DNA from: Sipunculus nudus
Lineage: Eukaryota > Annelida > Sipuncula > Golfingiida > Sipunculidae
DNA: 64,000 bases
Reading direction: 5' to 3'
Assembly: GCA_026874595.1 (NCBI GenBank)
Contig: CM049307.1
Span: 55,943,870 to 56,007,869 of the forward strand
Under the pieces are notes generated by a model. That model made no database searches. It was not told the DNA's origin and worked only from the letters and a program-made list of their open reading frames with translations. Positions 49,597-53,959 of this stretch are shown in pieces. The first letter of the stretch is position 1; every line of letters begins with the position of its first letter. The translations under genes were made by a program, and so were the position numbers.

Positions 49597-52044
49597 TTGA
49601 AAAGCCATGAGGAATTGATCCTGCTATTTGGTGATAATTAAAGTACTGAATATATGATTGCTAAACTAATACTCTGACTAATACTCTGTGTTGCACATTA
49701 AATATTTACAGATGGACAGACAGGTGGACAGAAAGGATGGATAACGTTATTTCACTTTCTGCTGAGGGGCAGAGGGGAAGCCTAGCTCAGGTGAGCAGCT
49801 GCCTGGAGTGAAGCAAGTTGCATAACTTGGCTGGACGACGGCTCTAGCACTCACTGCACACCAATGTGCTGGGTTGGATTGATGTAAACAAAACTTGACA
49901 TTTTGTTTGAAAACTTTCATAAAATATGCAATTTTTGATCAATTCTGATCAAATTTTAAATTCGAGAAAAATGTTGTGTATATGTTGTGAAAATTCAATT
50001 ATTAGAGCTTACAGGATAAAAAAAGTTTGGCAAAATTCAAGGAATGATTTTACATTTATGCTTATTGTTACAGGTGCTCTATTGTGTGACACGGGTGTGG
50101 CTCGTGTTGTTGTTACATTCCGTACTGGTTGAACTCTTGTTGCCATGTGCGCCCTGAGTTTTCATGCTTGGTAGTGGGTTATGTGATTAGCCTGGTATGT
50201 GTGTCTTTCTGGAGAGTTCCTGAAACACCTGTTTACTGTGGCGTAGGGTACTTTGTAGACTGTTCGAGAAGTACAAGGTTCCCGGCTTAGGGTATGAGGG
50301 TATATAAAGGGCTATTTTTATAACCAAGGGGCAGACAGCAGAGCAGATACCAGCGGACGCAGAAGCGTGTGTCAGATTCTAAAGATCTTATCCGATGAAT
50401 GCGGCAATTATAGATATTTCAAGAACTTTCCTGGATTTTATACACTGGACTTCAGTTTACATTCTGTGTTATTTCAAGAACTTTCCACTGGACTGTCATA
50501 CTCAGAGAGCTTACATTCAAAGGACTCATTTTGGTGACACTGTTGGTATTCAGGTATTGTACCATTATCTTTCTGTGATTGTATTGACTTGTTGCTATAC
50601 TGCTGTTTCACTTGATAATTGTATTGATTTAGTGTATTGTATTGTTAGGGTTGTTTTAGGAATAAATTATAGTTATTTGTTAACAAAAAACCACTGACTT
50701 CTTTATTCATTTCCCTAGATATTTCCTGCTGCCTAGTGTTACAGAATCTGATTTTTTTTATCTCCATTACAAAAAAAATGTGTTCATCAAGCATACGTGA
50801 TCTGTTTATATTAGGTTCCGTAACATTATATCCTGAAAATTTACAAAATTCTTATCTAATTTCAGGAATACATTAACATCTTGATTCAATACAGTTTTAT
50901 CCTTGAAAAGACTCTAGCTTTAATTACTTACCATGTAAAGTGAGAAAATATATATTTCCTGATTTTTTTACAAGAACATTTCATTAAGATGAATAACTCC
51001 TAAAAATTACACAATATTTTGCAAACACGCTGTTCAAGTGTTTGCTAAGTGTGATATTACATGGTGGTAAGAGGTGTGCACAGACATATCACAAACATAA
51101 CAATATAAGTAAATCTGGCTTAAGGGACATATAAAAGTGACCTTCCAACTTCTACACATGAGCAACTTACCATCTTAGGTTGCATTTTTTTATTTCTTTT
51201 TGGCAGAACTGACCCATGAACCATGTTTACTATAGTCTGTTTCATCCCCTCATGTCCACCTGTTTTTTGCTATGAAAATTTGTACTATTTACATTTCAAG
51301 GGAAACAATTAAAGTGTAGAGCAGAGCATTAAAGAACCTAATTTTCAACAGGGTAACTAAATACCTAACTTACGCCTTATTTGAGAAACAGAATTTTCTG
51401 AAAATATGAGAAATCAGTCTACATTTTACAACAAATCAGACCCACTTATGGCGGTCAAGGTCACTGGTCACATGCAAAAACAACCTCAACTGAAAGCTGC
51501 TGATTGGATGATCTCATGTAAACACTCTAAAAAATATAATCAGCTAAAACAAAGATGGCTGCTTATGGAGGGACACATAATATCTGCCAGATAATGATAA
51601 AGAGACTAAAATGTTGTGAAACATAAACAGGGGATTTACTGTAAAATTCTTAATTGCCATATTAGGTTGTCACTTCCATATACTGTTTTCTTGGAAATTA
51701 TTGAAAAATATAAACTTATAAGCAAATCATCTACAAAAACCAGGTGGACAGCAGGTGGTGAAATGGACTATAACACCTTGTAGATAAACAAGTTCATATA
51801 TCCATCACAGAGGCATCAGGAGGACTTTTCTTAACAGGATTTACATACATTTCATTAATTTATCTGCACAGTAAGCCAGAATCCACACAAATTCTACATA
51901 AAAGATAGGTGGTTTTAAGGGACATATATATTATCAAGCATTACCTGATTTATGAGGTAGTCTCAATACTGGTGGTTTCATATCGGCCAGCAGCTGGTCA
52001 AACTCTGTGTCCAGCTTACTCATGCTCATCTCTGGGTTGTCCAT
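10068..52044 (-). CDS. CEP112: Centrosomal protein of 112 kDa (coiled-coil), 25 exons, 3' end outside window
   Basis: This is the gene span. Joining the 25 exons listed below gives one open frame of 2436 nt (812 codons) with all introns GT-AG and phases that chain perfectly. CEP112 is known as a centrosome/ciliary coiled-coil protein with an N-terminal domain of unknown function (DUF4485). Diagnostic stretches, compared with the vertebrate protein from memory, are [81 protein letters not shown] and [17 protein letters not shown]. Residues about 240-812 are heptad-rich and highly charged, as in a rod-like coiled coil. The vertebrate protein is about 955 residues, so roughly 135 C-terminal residues are absent and must lie left of the window. 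No other gene is interleaved. Function in this species is inferred from the family. Confidence 0.95.
10131..11803 (-). other. CEP112 intron 24
   Basis: AT-rich intron. 11160-11345 and 11450-11710 hold pieces of a repeat with GGAACCTCT...AAGGGAACCCCTTTACTAAGG and two direct copies of CAGTCCCTTGAAAGTAGGTCCC (near 11229 and 11307). This could be a degraded CAGTGGAACCTC-type MITE, but I could not find a matching inverted end. Confidence 0.5.
11804..11890 (-). CDS. CEP112: CEP112 coding exon 24 (residues 763-791)
   Basis: Encodes [20 protein letters not shown] and YEMEQTLDK, aligning with vertebrate VNKLKAESEKMKIELKKTHAAETEMTLEK without a gap. Acceptor ATATCAG, donor AAG|GTATCA, phase 0 at both ends. 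Confidence 0.94.
12700..13190 (+). repeat. Family E repeat with terminal palindrome
   Basis: Three diverged units of about 140-160 bp carry TTGAAGATSCAGGTCAARGT and CAAAAGTTATNGNNTTCACAA. The block ends with CCTCCCATGGGAGG (13169-13182), a perfect 14-bp palindrome. It lies in CEP112 intron 23, 60 bases from the exon 23 donor. Confidence 0.6.
13251..13394 (-). CDS. CEP112: CEP112 coding exon 23 (residues 715-762)
   Basis: Encodes [20 protein letters not shown] and then [20 protein letters not shown]. The second block is identical to the vertebrate protein over [17 protein letters not shown] as I recall it. Acceptor TTAACAG, donor GAG|GTCAGT, phase 0 at both ends. Confidence 0.97.
13764..14100. 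mobile_element. PIF/Harbinger-like MITE copy 1
   Basis: Terminal inverted repeats GGCCAAAA(A/T)AAAAA..AAGGTATGGTTCTC at both ends, flanked by TAA on each side (13761-13763 and 14101-14103). A 3-bp TAA duplication with GG-CC ends is typical of PIF/Harbinger elements. Non-coding. Lies in CEP112 intron 22. Confidence 0.75.
14156..14338 (-). CDS. CEP112: CEP112 coding exon 22 (residues 654-714)
   Basis: The longest coding exon found here (183 nt). It encodes [20 protein letters not shown] and continues to [11 protein letters not shown], matching vertebrate VELKLEHEQEKTHLLQQHNAEKD...KKRDAQ. Acceptor TTACCAG, donor AAG|GTATAC, phase 0 at both ends. It is markedly GC-richer at third positions than the flanking introns. 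A Harbinger-like MITE ends about 55 nt downstream of its donor. Confidence 0.95.
14663..14936. repeat. Long imperfect inverted repeat
   Basis: TGTGTTTCCATGTGTGCATATG at the left pairs with CATACACATACATGGAAACACA at the right. A second internal pair around CACACATGGAAATACAGCAATTTTT matches the left arm too. It looks like a decayed foldback MITE in CEP112 intron 21. Confidence 0.5.
16152..16343 (+). pseudogene. C-terminal relic of a GIY-YIG-type retroelement endonuclease
   Basis: The frame reads [20 protein letters not shown] then [17 protein letters not shown] and stops. The motif RKxxEAxxIxRxxPxLNRDxGxxLPxI is how the GIY-YIG endonuclease of Penelope-like elements (and some LINEs) ends. Here the glycine is lost and the upstream part does not read as a catalytic core. 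The following GTCACATGA/TCATGTGAC DNA is also usual after this motif. Family assignment from memory. Confidence 0.45.
16608..16715 (-). CDS. CEP112: CEP112 coding exon 21 (residues 618-653)
   Basis: Encodes [20 protein letters not shown] and [16 protein letters not shown], a very close match to vertebrate MEKVEADLTRSKSLREKQSKEF. Acceptor CACCAG, donor GAG|GTGTGT, phase 0 at both ends. Confidence 0.95.
16716..19013 (-). other. CEP112 intron 20
   Basis: A 2.3-kb AT-rich intron with no gene, no clear repeat ends and no long frame that looks coding. Confidence 0.6.
19014..19149 (-). CDS. CEP112: CEP112 coding exon 20 (residues 572-617)
   Basis: Encodes [20 protein letters not shown] and [20 protein letters not shown], matching vertebrate ALEEFKRQVELNSEKVYAEMKEQ. 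Acceptor TGACACAG, donor CAG|GTAATG; in phase 2, out phase 0. Confidence 0.94.
20001..20080 (-). CDS. CEP112: CEP112 coding exon 19 (residues 546-572)
   Basis: Encodes [20 protein letters not shown] and ATDNALR, in the place of vertebrate AHDLQSELDKGKEDTQKKIHKFEEALK. The acceptor is TTTAAAG, weaker than most here. The donor is CTCAG|GTATGT; in phase 0, out phase 2. Confidence 0.87.
21386..21445 (-). CDS. CEP112: CEP112 coding exon 18 (residues 526-545)
   Basis: A 60-nt exon encoding [20 protein letters not shown]. It aligns with vertebrate KFQMEKSHLKHIYEKK. Acceptor TATCTCAG, donor AAG|GTAAAT, phase 0 at both ends. The intron upstream of it carries a GATAA-rich minisatellite beginning about 25 nt away. 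Confidence 0.88.
21470..21955. repeat. GATAA-rich minisatellite
   Basis: About 15 diverged copies of a 27-33-bp unit like CCTCATAGAGATAATAAAGATAACAATT, in CEP112 intron 17 between exons 17 and 18. Overlapping minus-strand frames here are only the repeat read through. Confidence 0.75.
22263..22355 (-). CDS. CEP112: CEP112 coding exon 17 (residues 495-525)
   Basis: Encodes [20 protein letters not shown] and [11 protein letters not shown], matching vertebrate SMIEELEQNVCQLKQQLQESELQRKQQLR. Acceptor ATTTACAG, donor AGG|GTGAGT, phase 0 at both ends, so it could be skipped without a frameshift. Confidence 0.93.
22387..22500 (+). mobile_element. Family A internally deleted derivative, 114 bp
   Basis: Starts TGACCCATGGATCATGATACT and ends ATAGCTAAGATGATTTTAGTCACCTGGGCTAA. 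These are the two decayed ends of family A joined with almost no inside. It lies about 30 bases upstream of the exon 17 acceptor on the transcribed strand. Confidence 0.6.
23128..23257 (-). CDS. CEP112: CEP112 coding exon 16 (residues 451-494)
   Basis: Encodes [20 protein letters not shown] and [18 protein letters not shown], corresponding to the vertebrate HLVNDYEQNMKLLQTKYDADINLLKQEH region. Acceptor TTTTAAG (AAG rather than the commoner CAG), donor AAG|GTGGGT; in phase 2, out phase 0. Confidence 0.9.
25190..25389 (+). repeat. 100-bp tandem duplication
   Basis: Two copies of a unit with ACATTGCACATACAATATAC and CCCCTGCTGTTGCATGCAG, offset by 100 bases and about 95% alike by eye. Confidence 0.8.
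25572..25726 (-). CDS. CEP112: CEP112 coding exon 15 (residues 400-451)
   Basis: Encodes [20 protein letters not shown] and further heptads ending MELADLQAR. It aligns with vertebrate MIKELEARVQQLTGEAENS...ELQEVKAR. Acceptor CTTCACAG, donor CCAG|GTACTG; in phase 0, out phase 2. Coiled-coil rod. Confidence 0.93.
25825..27487 (+). mobile_element. Family C composite element, palindromic ends
   Basis: Begins with the hairpin TGGCACC-GCA-GGTGCCA (about 25824-25840) followed by CGTATCCC and a poly-C tract. It ends with hairpin GTATCCC...GGGGATAC (27463-27487). A second internal start (GCAGGTGCCATTGTATCCC, 26629-26647, again followed by poly-C) and repeated AAGATCTTCA/GTCAGTTTGA units show an internal tandem array of about 400-800 bp units. 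Non-coding. Lies in CEP112 intron 14. Confidence 0.6.
27912..28570 (+). repeat. Intronic repeat G copy 1
   Basis: Shares GGGACATAATCAGGAGC, CTTTCACACTATCAGTTCAG, a GTTTACCATAACAA-type block and GGCAATATTTTGGCAGGTAC with 44950-45420, in the same orientation. A diverged fragment is at 29200-29490. Confidence 0.65.
28817..28960 (-). CDS. CEP112: CEP112 coding exon 14 (residues 352-399)
   Basis: Encodes [20 protein letters not shown] then [20 protein letters not shown], an excellent match to vertebrate MEQEKFDLQKQHTENIQELLEDTNVRL. Acceptor TTGTACAG, donor ACG|GTCAGT, phase 0 at both ends. The acceptor and the first 23 nt of the exon form the first unit of a three-unit 43-bp tandem array (28938-29066). 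The two upstream copies of the acceptor lead to a TGA after 16 codons. Confidence 0.95.
28938..29066. repeat. Three 43-bp units duplicating the exon 14 acceptor
   Basis: Units 28938-28980, 28981-29023 and 29024-29066 are exact in length and almost identical. Each contains the splice acceptor plus the first 23 coding bases of exon 14. Confidence 0.95.
29507..32751 (+). mobile_element. Family A element copy 2, 3.2 kb
   Basis: Begins with GACCCATGGGTC (29507-29518) and a CTCAGCTGA box. It ends with a CGGACGGACAGACAGACGGACG tract and hairpin 32721-32751 (14-bp arms with one mismatch, loop TAT). Interior AT-rich, with a 20-bp poly-G at 31191 and two related roughly 0.75-kb halves, both containing GTGGTTTTGATATTAGGCAG. 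Nearly identical to 45840-49001. Lies in CEP112 intron 13. Confidence 0.8.
33105..33223 (-). CDS. CEP112: CEP112 coding exon 13 (residues 312-351)
   Basis: Encodes [20 protein letters not shown] and a following Glu-rich heptad run. It fits the vertebrate VQTLIRDCQVIRETKEDQIAELK region in position and heptad pattern. Acceptor TTTACAG, donor AAG|GTAAGT; in phase 1, out phase 0. The intron that follows (28961-33104) contains a 3.2-kb repeat. Confidence 0.9.
34016..34115 (-). CDS. CEP112: CEP112 coding exon 12 (residues 279-312)
   Basis: Encodes [20 protein letters not shown], matching vertebrate ILERKNNEIEELKTLYRSK, followed by a heptad stretch. Acceptor CTTTCAG, donor CAAG|GTAGGT; in phase 0, out phase 1. 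A 0.5-kb MITE begins about 33 nt upstream of its acceptor. Confidence 0.93.
34148..34683 (+). mobile_element. TIR MITE pair, copy 1
   Basis: Ends TTTCACCACCTGCTGTCCACCT and, on the other strand, TTTCATCCCCTCATGTCCACCT. The whole 0.5 kb reappears in opposite orientation at 51229-51775. Non-coding; in CEP112 intron 11 between exons 11 and 12. Confidence 0.7.
35346..35432 (-). CDS. CEP112: CEP112 coding exon 11 (residues 250-278), start of rod
   Basis: Encodes [20 protein letters not shown] and QKHDSNVQK, almost identical to vertebrate [29 protein letters not shown]. Acceptor CTTGTAG, donor AAG|GTATAT, phase 0 at both ends. This is the beginning of the long coiled coil. Confidence 0.94.
35790..35839 (-). 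CDS. CEP112: CEP112 coding exon 10 (residues 233-249)
   Basis: Encodes [17 protein letters not shown], corresponding to the vertebrate SSSFHDDHFLSRIREKE segment just before the rod. Acceptor TTTTTTCCAG, donor GAG|GTAAAA; in phase 1, out phase 0. It leads directly into the coiled coil of exon 11. Confidence 0.83.
36107..36411. mobile_element. PIF/Harbinger-like MITE copy 2
   Basis: Same inverted ends as 13764-14100 (AAGGTATGGTTCTC subterminally) with TAA on both sides (36104-36106 and 36412-36414). It contains a 15-bp poly-G tract at 36345. Lies in CEP112 intron 9. Confidence 0.75.
37240..38200 (+). repeat. Family F repeat with CGGA tail and terminal hairpin
   Basis: Two related halves (CTGCTGAAGAAGAC near 37270 and CTGCTGAAAGAGGGACC near 37940) with GTGACCTTGAAAAACCATCAAGGTCACC in between. 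It ends in GGATGGACGGACGGACAGACAG and a stem ACTATAGGGCACCC...GCGGGCTCTAACTATAG (38161-38200). Start not sharply defined. It lies 90 bases from exon 9. Confidence 0.55.
38291..38342 (-). CDS. CEP112: CEP112 coding exon 9 (residues 216-233)
   Basis: Encodes [18 protein letters not shown], aligning with vertebrate RLNSWNLGIENP. Acceptor AATTTTAG, donor ACCAG|GTAAGC; in phase 0, out phase 1. The short LNxWN match plus the phase fit is the evidence. It marks the end of the linker before the coiled coil. Confidence 0.78.
38822..38847 (-). CDS. CEP112: CEP112 coding exon 8, 26-nt microexon (residues 207-215)
   Basis: Encodes only DPFKSHKAD (first base from exon 7). The acceptor has a strong pyrimidine tract (TTTTCTTTCAG) and the donor is a consensus GAT|GTAAGT. 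It enters in phase 1 and leaves in phase 0, which is exactly what exons 7 and 9 require. It would be invisible without the phase chain. Skipping it would shift the frame (26 is not a multiple of 3). Confidence 0.72.
39616..39670 (-). CDS. CEP112: CEP112 coding exon 7 (residues 189-207)
   Basis: A 55-nt exon encoding [19 protein letters not shown]. Acceptor TTGTCAG, donor CACAG|GTTAGT; in phase 0, out phase 1. Sequence similarity is weak here, as expected in the linker. Support comes from the splice sites and from phases that fit exons 6 and 8. Confidence 0.78.
39882..40514 (+). repeat. Family D repeat copy 1
   Basis: Units of about 160 bp carry TGACCTCTGACCTCATTAAATATG and GGTAAGTTATC. It ends GATGGGCGTATAAAAA. 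The same design is found at 57378-57913, with fragments at 61745-61911 and 62835-63003. It lies in CEP112 intron 6, about 36 bases from the exon 6 donor. Confidence 0.7.
40551..40644 (-). CDS. CEP112: CEP112 coding exon 6 (residues 157-188), basic linker
   Basis: Encodes an Arg/Pro/Ser-rich linker including [20 protein letters not shown]. This is the counterpart of the vertebrate stretch with RVRSHSLSPTHRE. Acceptor TCTTCAG, donor AAGA|GTTAGT; in phase 2, out phase 0. The RSPSPPR-type motif looks like a phosphorylation-prone disordered linker (inference). A repeat element ends only about 36 nt downstream of the donor. Confidence 0.88.
40645..42900 (-). other. CEP112 intron 5, mostly unique-looking
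   Basis: No gene. 41760-42010 shows four to five diverged copies of GGTGCACAGACATACAG(TGACTGGGAT), a degenerate 35-50-bp minisatellite. The rest shows nothing definable. Confidence 0.55.
42901..43065. repeat. Four 42-bp units repeating the exon 5 donor
   Basis: Units of 41-42 bp read (minus strand) GACAAATACAGNRCAAAACC.. then ..CATCACAGGTGTGTGCTTACA or the CATCAAATGTAGGTGATTACA variants. The first unit holds the last coding bases of exon 5 and its donor. The last again contains a perfect CACAG|GTAGGT. Confidence 0.9.
43036..43178 (-). CDS. CEP112: CEP112 coding exon 5 (residues 110-157)
   Basis: Encodes [20 protein letters not shown] and then a Ser/Arg/Pro-rich tail. It corresponds to the vertebrate LPAWVLGELE segment that closes the N-terminal domain. 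Acceptor CCACAG, donor CACAG|GTGTGT; in phase 0, out phase 2. The last codons and the donor are the first unit of a four-unit 42-bp tandem array running into the intron (42901-43065). Using the donor-like sites further into the array meets a stop, so the first donor is the one I chose. Confidence 0.9.
43618..43659 (-). CDS. CEP112: CEP112 coding exon 4 (residues 96-109)
   Basis: A 42-nt exon encoding [14 protein letters not shown]. It continues PAYM|SIYFD exactly as in the vertebrate protein (SYMSIYFDEPN). Acceptor TTTTCAG, donor CAA|GTAAGT, phase 0 at both ends. Too short to stand out as an ORF. The flanking conserved residues and the matching phases support it. Confidence 0.88.
44219..44271. 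repeat. GA-rich microsatellite
   Basis: GAGGGAGAGGGGGAGAGAGAG-type purine tract in CEP112 intron 3. It makes the arginine/glutamate-rich frame seen at 44025-44390, which I do not consider a gene. Confidence 0.85.
44371..44488 (-). CDS. CEP112: CEP112 coding exon 3 (residues 56-95)
   Basis: Encodes [19 protein letters not shown] followed by [20 protein letters not shown]. This is a nearly residue-for-residue match to vertebrate KNRNLYAKLLLHMLKRG...EGPFTHRPEPG. Acceptor TTTTCAG, donor ATG|GTACAC; it enters in phase 2 and leaves in phase 0. This is the core of the N-terminal domain and the single strongest identifier of the gene. Confidence 0.96.
44945..45425 (+). repeat. Intronic repeat G copy 2
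   Basis: Direct-orientation copy of 27912-28570 (GGGACATAATCAGGAGC to GGCAATATTTTGGCAGGTAC). Lies in CEP112 intron 2. Confidence 0.65.
45557..45623 (-). CDS. CEP112: CEP112 coding exon 2 (residues 34-56)
   Basis: Encodes [19 protein letters not shown], matching the [15 protein letters not shown] block that is among the best conserved parts of the N-terminal domain. Acceptor TTTCACAG, donor GGAAG|GTAAAC; in phase 1, out phase 2. The 6.3-kb intron before it holds a 3.2-kb repeat, a solo LTR and a MITE. Confidence 0.93.
45703..45740 (+). repeat. Family A 5' end fragment
   Basis: CAAGGGACCCACAGGGCATGACACTCAGCTGA resembles the start of family A with a damaged palindrome. No matching end follows before copy 3 begins. 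Confidence 0.5.
45840..49001 (+). mobile_element. Family A element copy 3, 3.2 kb
   Basis: Near-identical sister of 29507-32751 in the same orientation. Starts ACCCATGGGTCACGGC with CTCAGCTCA, ends CGGACGGACGACG and hairpin 48971-49001 with loop TAT. Differences from copy 2 are scattered substitutions, small indels and poly-G length (14 at 47443). In CEP112 intron 1. Confidence 0.8.
49524..49589. repeat. (TA)n microsatellite, about 33 units
   Basis: Uninterrupted TATATA run followed by TGTGTGTG. Confidence 0.97.
50066..50825 (+). mobile_element. Solo LTR of an LTR retrotransposon, 760 bp
   Basis: Begins TGTTAC and ends GTAACA (TG...CA with 6-bp inverted ends), flanked by TTAT on both sides (50062-50065 and 50826-50829). 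Inside are a TATA box (TATATAAAG, 50301-50309) and an AATAAA signal (50661-50666), giving a plus-strand U3-R-U5 order. Removing it restores the reading of the family A repeat around it. No internal region or second LTR. A 4-bp duplication suggests a Ty3/Gypsy- or BEL-type element (inference). Confidence 0.75.
50301..50309 (+). promoter_or_regulatory. TATA box of the solo LTR
   Basis: TATATAAAG in a GC-richer context. About 30 bases downstream comes CAAGGGGCAGACAGCAGAG, a plausible start-site region. It points away from CEP112 transcription (antisense, within intron 1). Confidence 0.55.
51229..51775 (-). mobile_element. TIR MITE pair, copy 2 (inverted relative to 34148-34683)
   Basis: Left end TATAGTCTGTTTCATCCCCT; right end on the other strand TATAGTCCATTTCACCACCT. 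The interior matches copy 1 reversed (AGCAGCCATCTTTGTTTTAG there, CTAAAACAAAGATGGCTGCT here). Lies in CEP112 intron 1, 170 bases from the exon 1 donor. Confidence 0.75.
51945..52044 (-). CDS. CEP112: CEP112 coding exon 1 (start codon, residues 1-33)
   Basis: Starts at the ATG at 52044. It encodes an acidic start and then [20 protein letters not shown], which matches the LDxEFDxxLxEMKPxVLxLP start of the vertebrate protein. An in-frame TAG lies 63 nt upstream of the ATG, so this start is well bounded. Two further in-frame ATGs (codons 6 and 8) could also serve. The donor is CAG|GTAATG and the exon ends in phase 1. It opens the N-terminal globular domain. Confidence 0.93.
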
Positions 52045-52148
52045 GTTGACTGCCTGTCCAACTGGACTTCTCAGCACCTCACAAATCCAGAGGAATCTCC
52101 TCAACTAATGCCTGCTTCTTGTACTGTTTTGCTTGGAGATCTAAAATC
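52045..52148 (-). other. CEP112: Likely 5' UTR part of CEP112 exon 1
   Basis: Exonic character continues upstream of the ATG to a possible acceptor (TTCAG at 52149-52153) preceded by a modest pyrimidine run. One other frame of this segment stays open for 23 codons, ending in VEEIPLDL and a stop. It has no ATG of its own inside the exon. The upper boundary is a guess from the acceptor motif. If transcription starts inside this segment, there is no splice here. Confidence 0.45.
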
Positions 52149-52489
52149 TGAACATTTATAAGTCATAAAGATGATGTAAATTGTCTTACTTTGCATGCAG
52201 ATACACAGAAGATTTGCTTTTTTTAAAATTAAAATGTTCCATGCAGCATCGGTTGTTTTACACAACAAGGCCTACAGGCCTAATGCGAACCTGTGCAATG
52301 AGATTACACCAGGTATAATGCTTCAATGCTGGACCATTACTTTTCAAGAACATGTGTAACATGTATATGAACAATGCAAGTACTAAACACTTAAAACAAG
52401 AAACAATTAAACAAACATCACTGCTGCAATTCTTGCATGAGTGCACACAACACAAAAACTAGAATATGGGTAGTCAACAAGCGACTGCG

Positions 52490-53958
52490 TGTATCCGCCA
52501 AAATCAGAGTAGGAAAGGTGAAGTGAGGCATGGATTGAGTGGCAAGGGTAAATAGAGTGAGGTGTGTTGCATAATAGCCTGGATGTATCCAGCTGAAATG
52601 TGTATGTAGGTTGCGCCACCTACCACAAAATCCAGAAAGCTGTCCAAGATGTATAAACATGTAAAATTTTAGGCAGATAAGTCAAACCACTACTGAGATA
52701 TGAGTGATTTTAGCCCATGGCAGAAAAACAGTCGGACACTGTGCAAAAATGGTGGCAGGTGGCGCCACCAATTTTGTGTATGATTAAGGGCTATGTGAGA
52801 TCTATACACATGCAAAATTTCAGGGGGATTTGTCAAACCAGTCCTGAGATATAAGCCTGAATGTCTGCAGCATATACACAAATGTAGGTGGCGCCACCTG
52901 CCACAAAATCCAGAAAGCTATCCAAGATGTATAAACCTCCAAAATTTTAGGCAGATATGTCAAACCACTGCCGAGATATGAGTGATTTTTTGCCACAGCA
53001 AACAAACAGACGGATGCTGTGCAAAAATGATTGCAGGTGGCACCACCAGCTTTGTGTGTGATAAAGAGCTATGTGAGATCTAAAAACATGCAAAATTTTT
53101 GCCAAATTGGTCAAATGGTTCCTGAGATACGAGCTTGGATGTCTGCAGCATAAATTTGAATGTAGGTGGTGCCACTTGTCATAGCGTATACATAATTGTA
53201 GGTGGCGCCACCTGCCACAAAATCCAGAAAGCTATCTAAGATGTATAAACATACAAAATTTTAGGCTGATATGTGAAACCACAGCCGAATATGAGTGATT
53301 TTTTCCCACGGCAAACAAACAGATGGATGCTGTGCAAAAATGATTGCAGGTGGCGCCACCAGTTTGCATATGATAAAGAGCTATGGGAGATCTATACACA
53401 TGCAAAATTTTGGCCCAACTGGTCAAACGGTTCCCGAGATATGAGCTTGGATGTCTGCAGCTTAAACGTGAATGTAGGTGGCGCCACCTGTCAAATAATC
53501 AAGAAAGCTGTCCAGGATGTATTCAAATGCAAAATTTCAGGTGGATAAGTCCAACCAATACAGAGATATGAGTATTCTTATCCCATGGTAGATGAACAGA
53601 TGGACGCTGTGCAAAAATGGTTGCAGGTTGCGCCACCATTTTTAGTGTATGTTATAAAGCATTCCAAGGGCTACATTTGTGCAAAATCTTTAGCCTTATC
53701 GGTCAAACGGTTCCTGAGATATGTGGGTTTATGTGTGAAAACAGATGCACAAATGGACGCTGGGCAGAGAGGAAAGGTCAGAGGTCAACCAAAAATGAAG
53801 GCGCAGCAGTTTACATTTGACCGATCATAATTCCGAATTTTAAAAATTTCTGCCCAGTGGTTATGGAGGAGTTCTCCGGAAACCTATGCTGCGATGGCGG
53901 CAGCGTCTGTGTCCGACTGAAAACATAGTATCCACAAAACTCTGTTTTGGCGGATACA
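52490..53958 (+). mobile_element. Family B element copy 2
   Basis: Starts TGTATCCGCCAAAATC and ends GTTTTGGCGGATACA, with terminal hairpin 53928-53957 (GTATCCACAAAAC, loop TCT, GTTTTGGCGGATAC). Five or so tandem units hold GGTGGCGCCACC. It has more units than copy 1. All small frames here are repeat read-through. Confidence 0.7.
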
Positions 53959-53959
53959 A

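Larger units (their letters stand above)
49620..51010 (+). repeat. Old diverged family A copy, split by a solo LTR
   Basis: The parts before 50065 and after 50826 line up with 46570-47900 of copy 3 (ATATATGATTGC, TACAGATGGACAG, GTGGACAG, GGCAAAATTCAAGG, TTTACAAAATTC.TATCTAATTT, TATTTCCTGATTTTTT). Identity is much lower than between copies 2 and 3. Confidence 0.6.
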
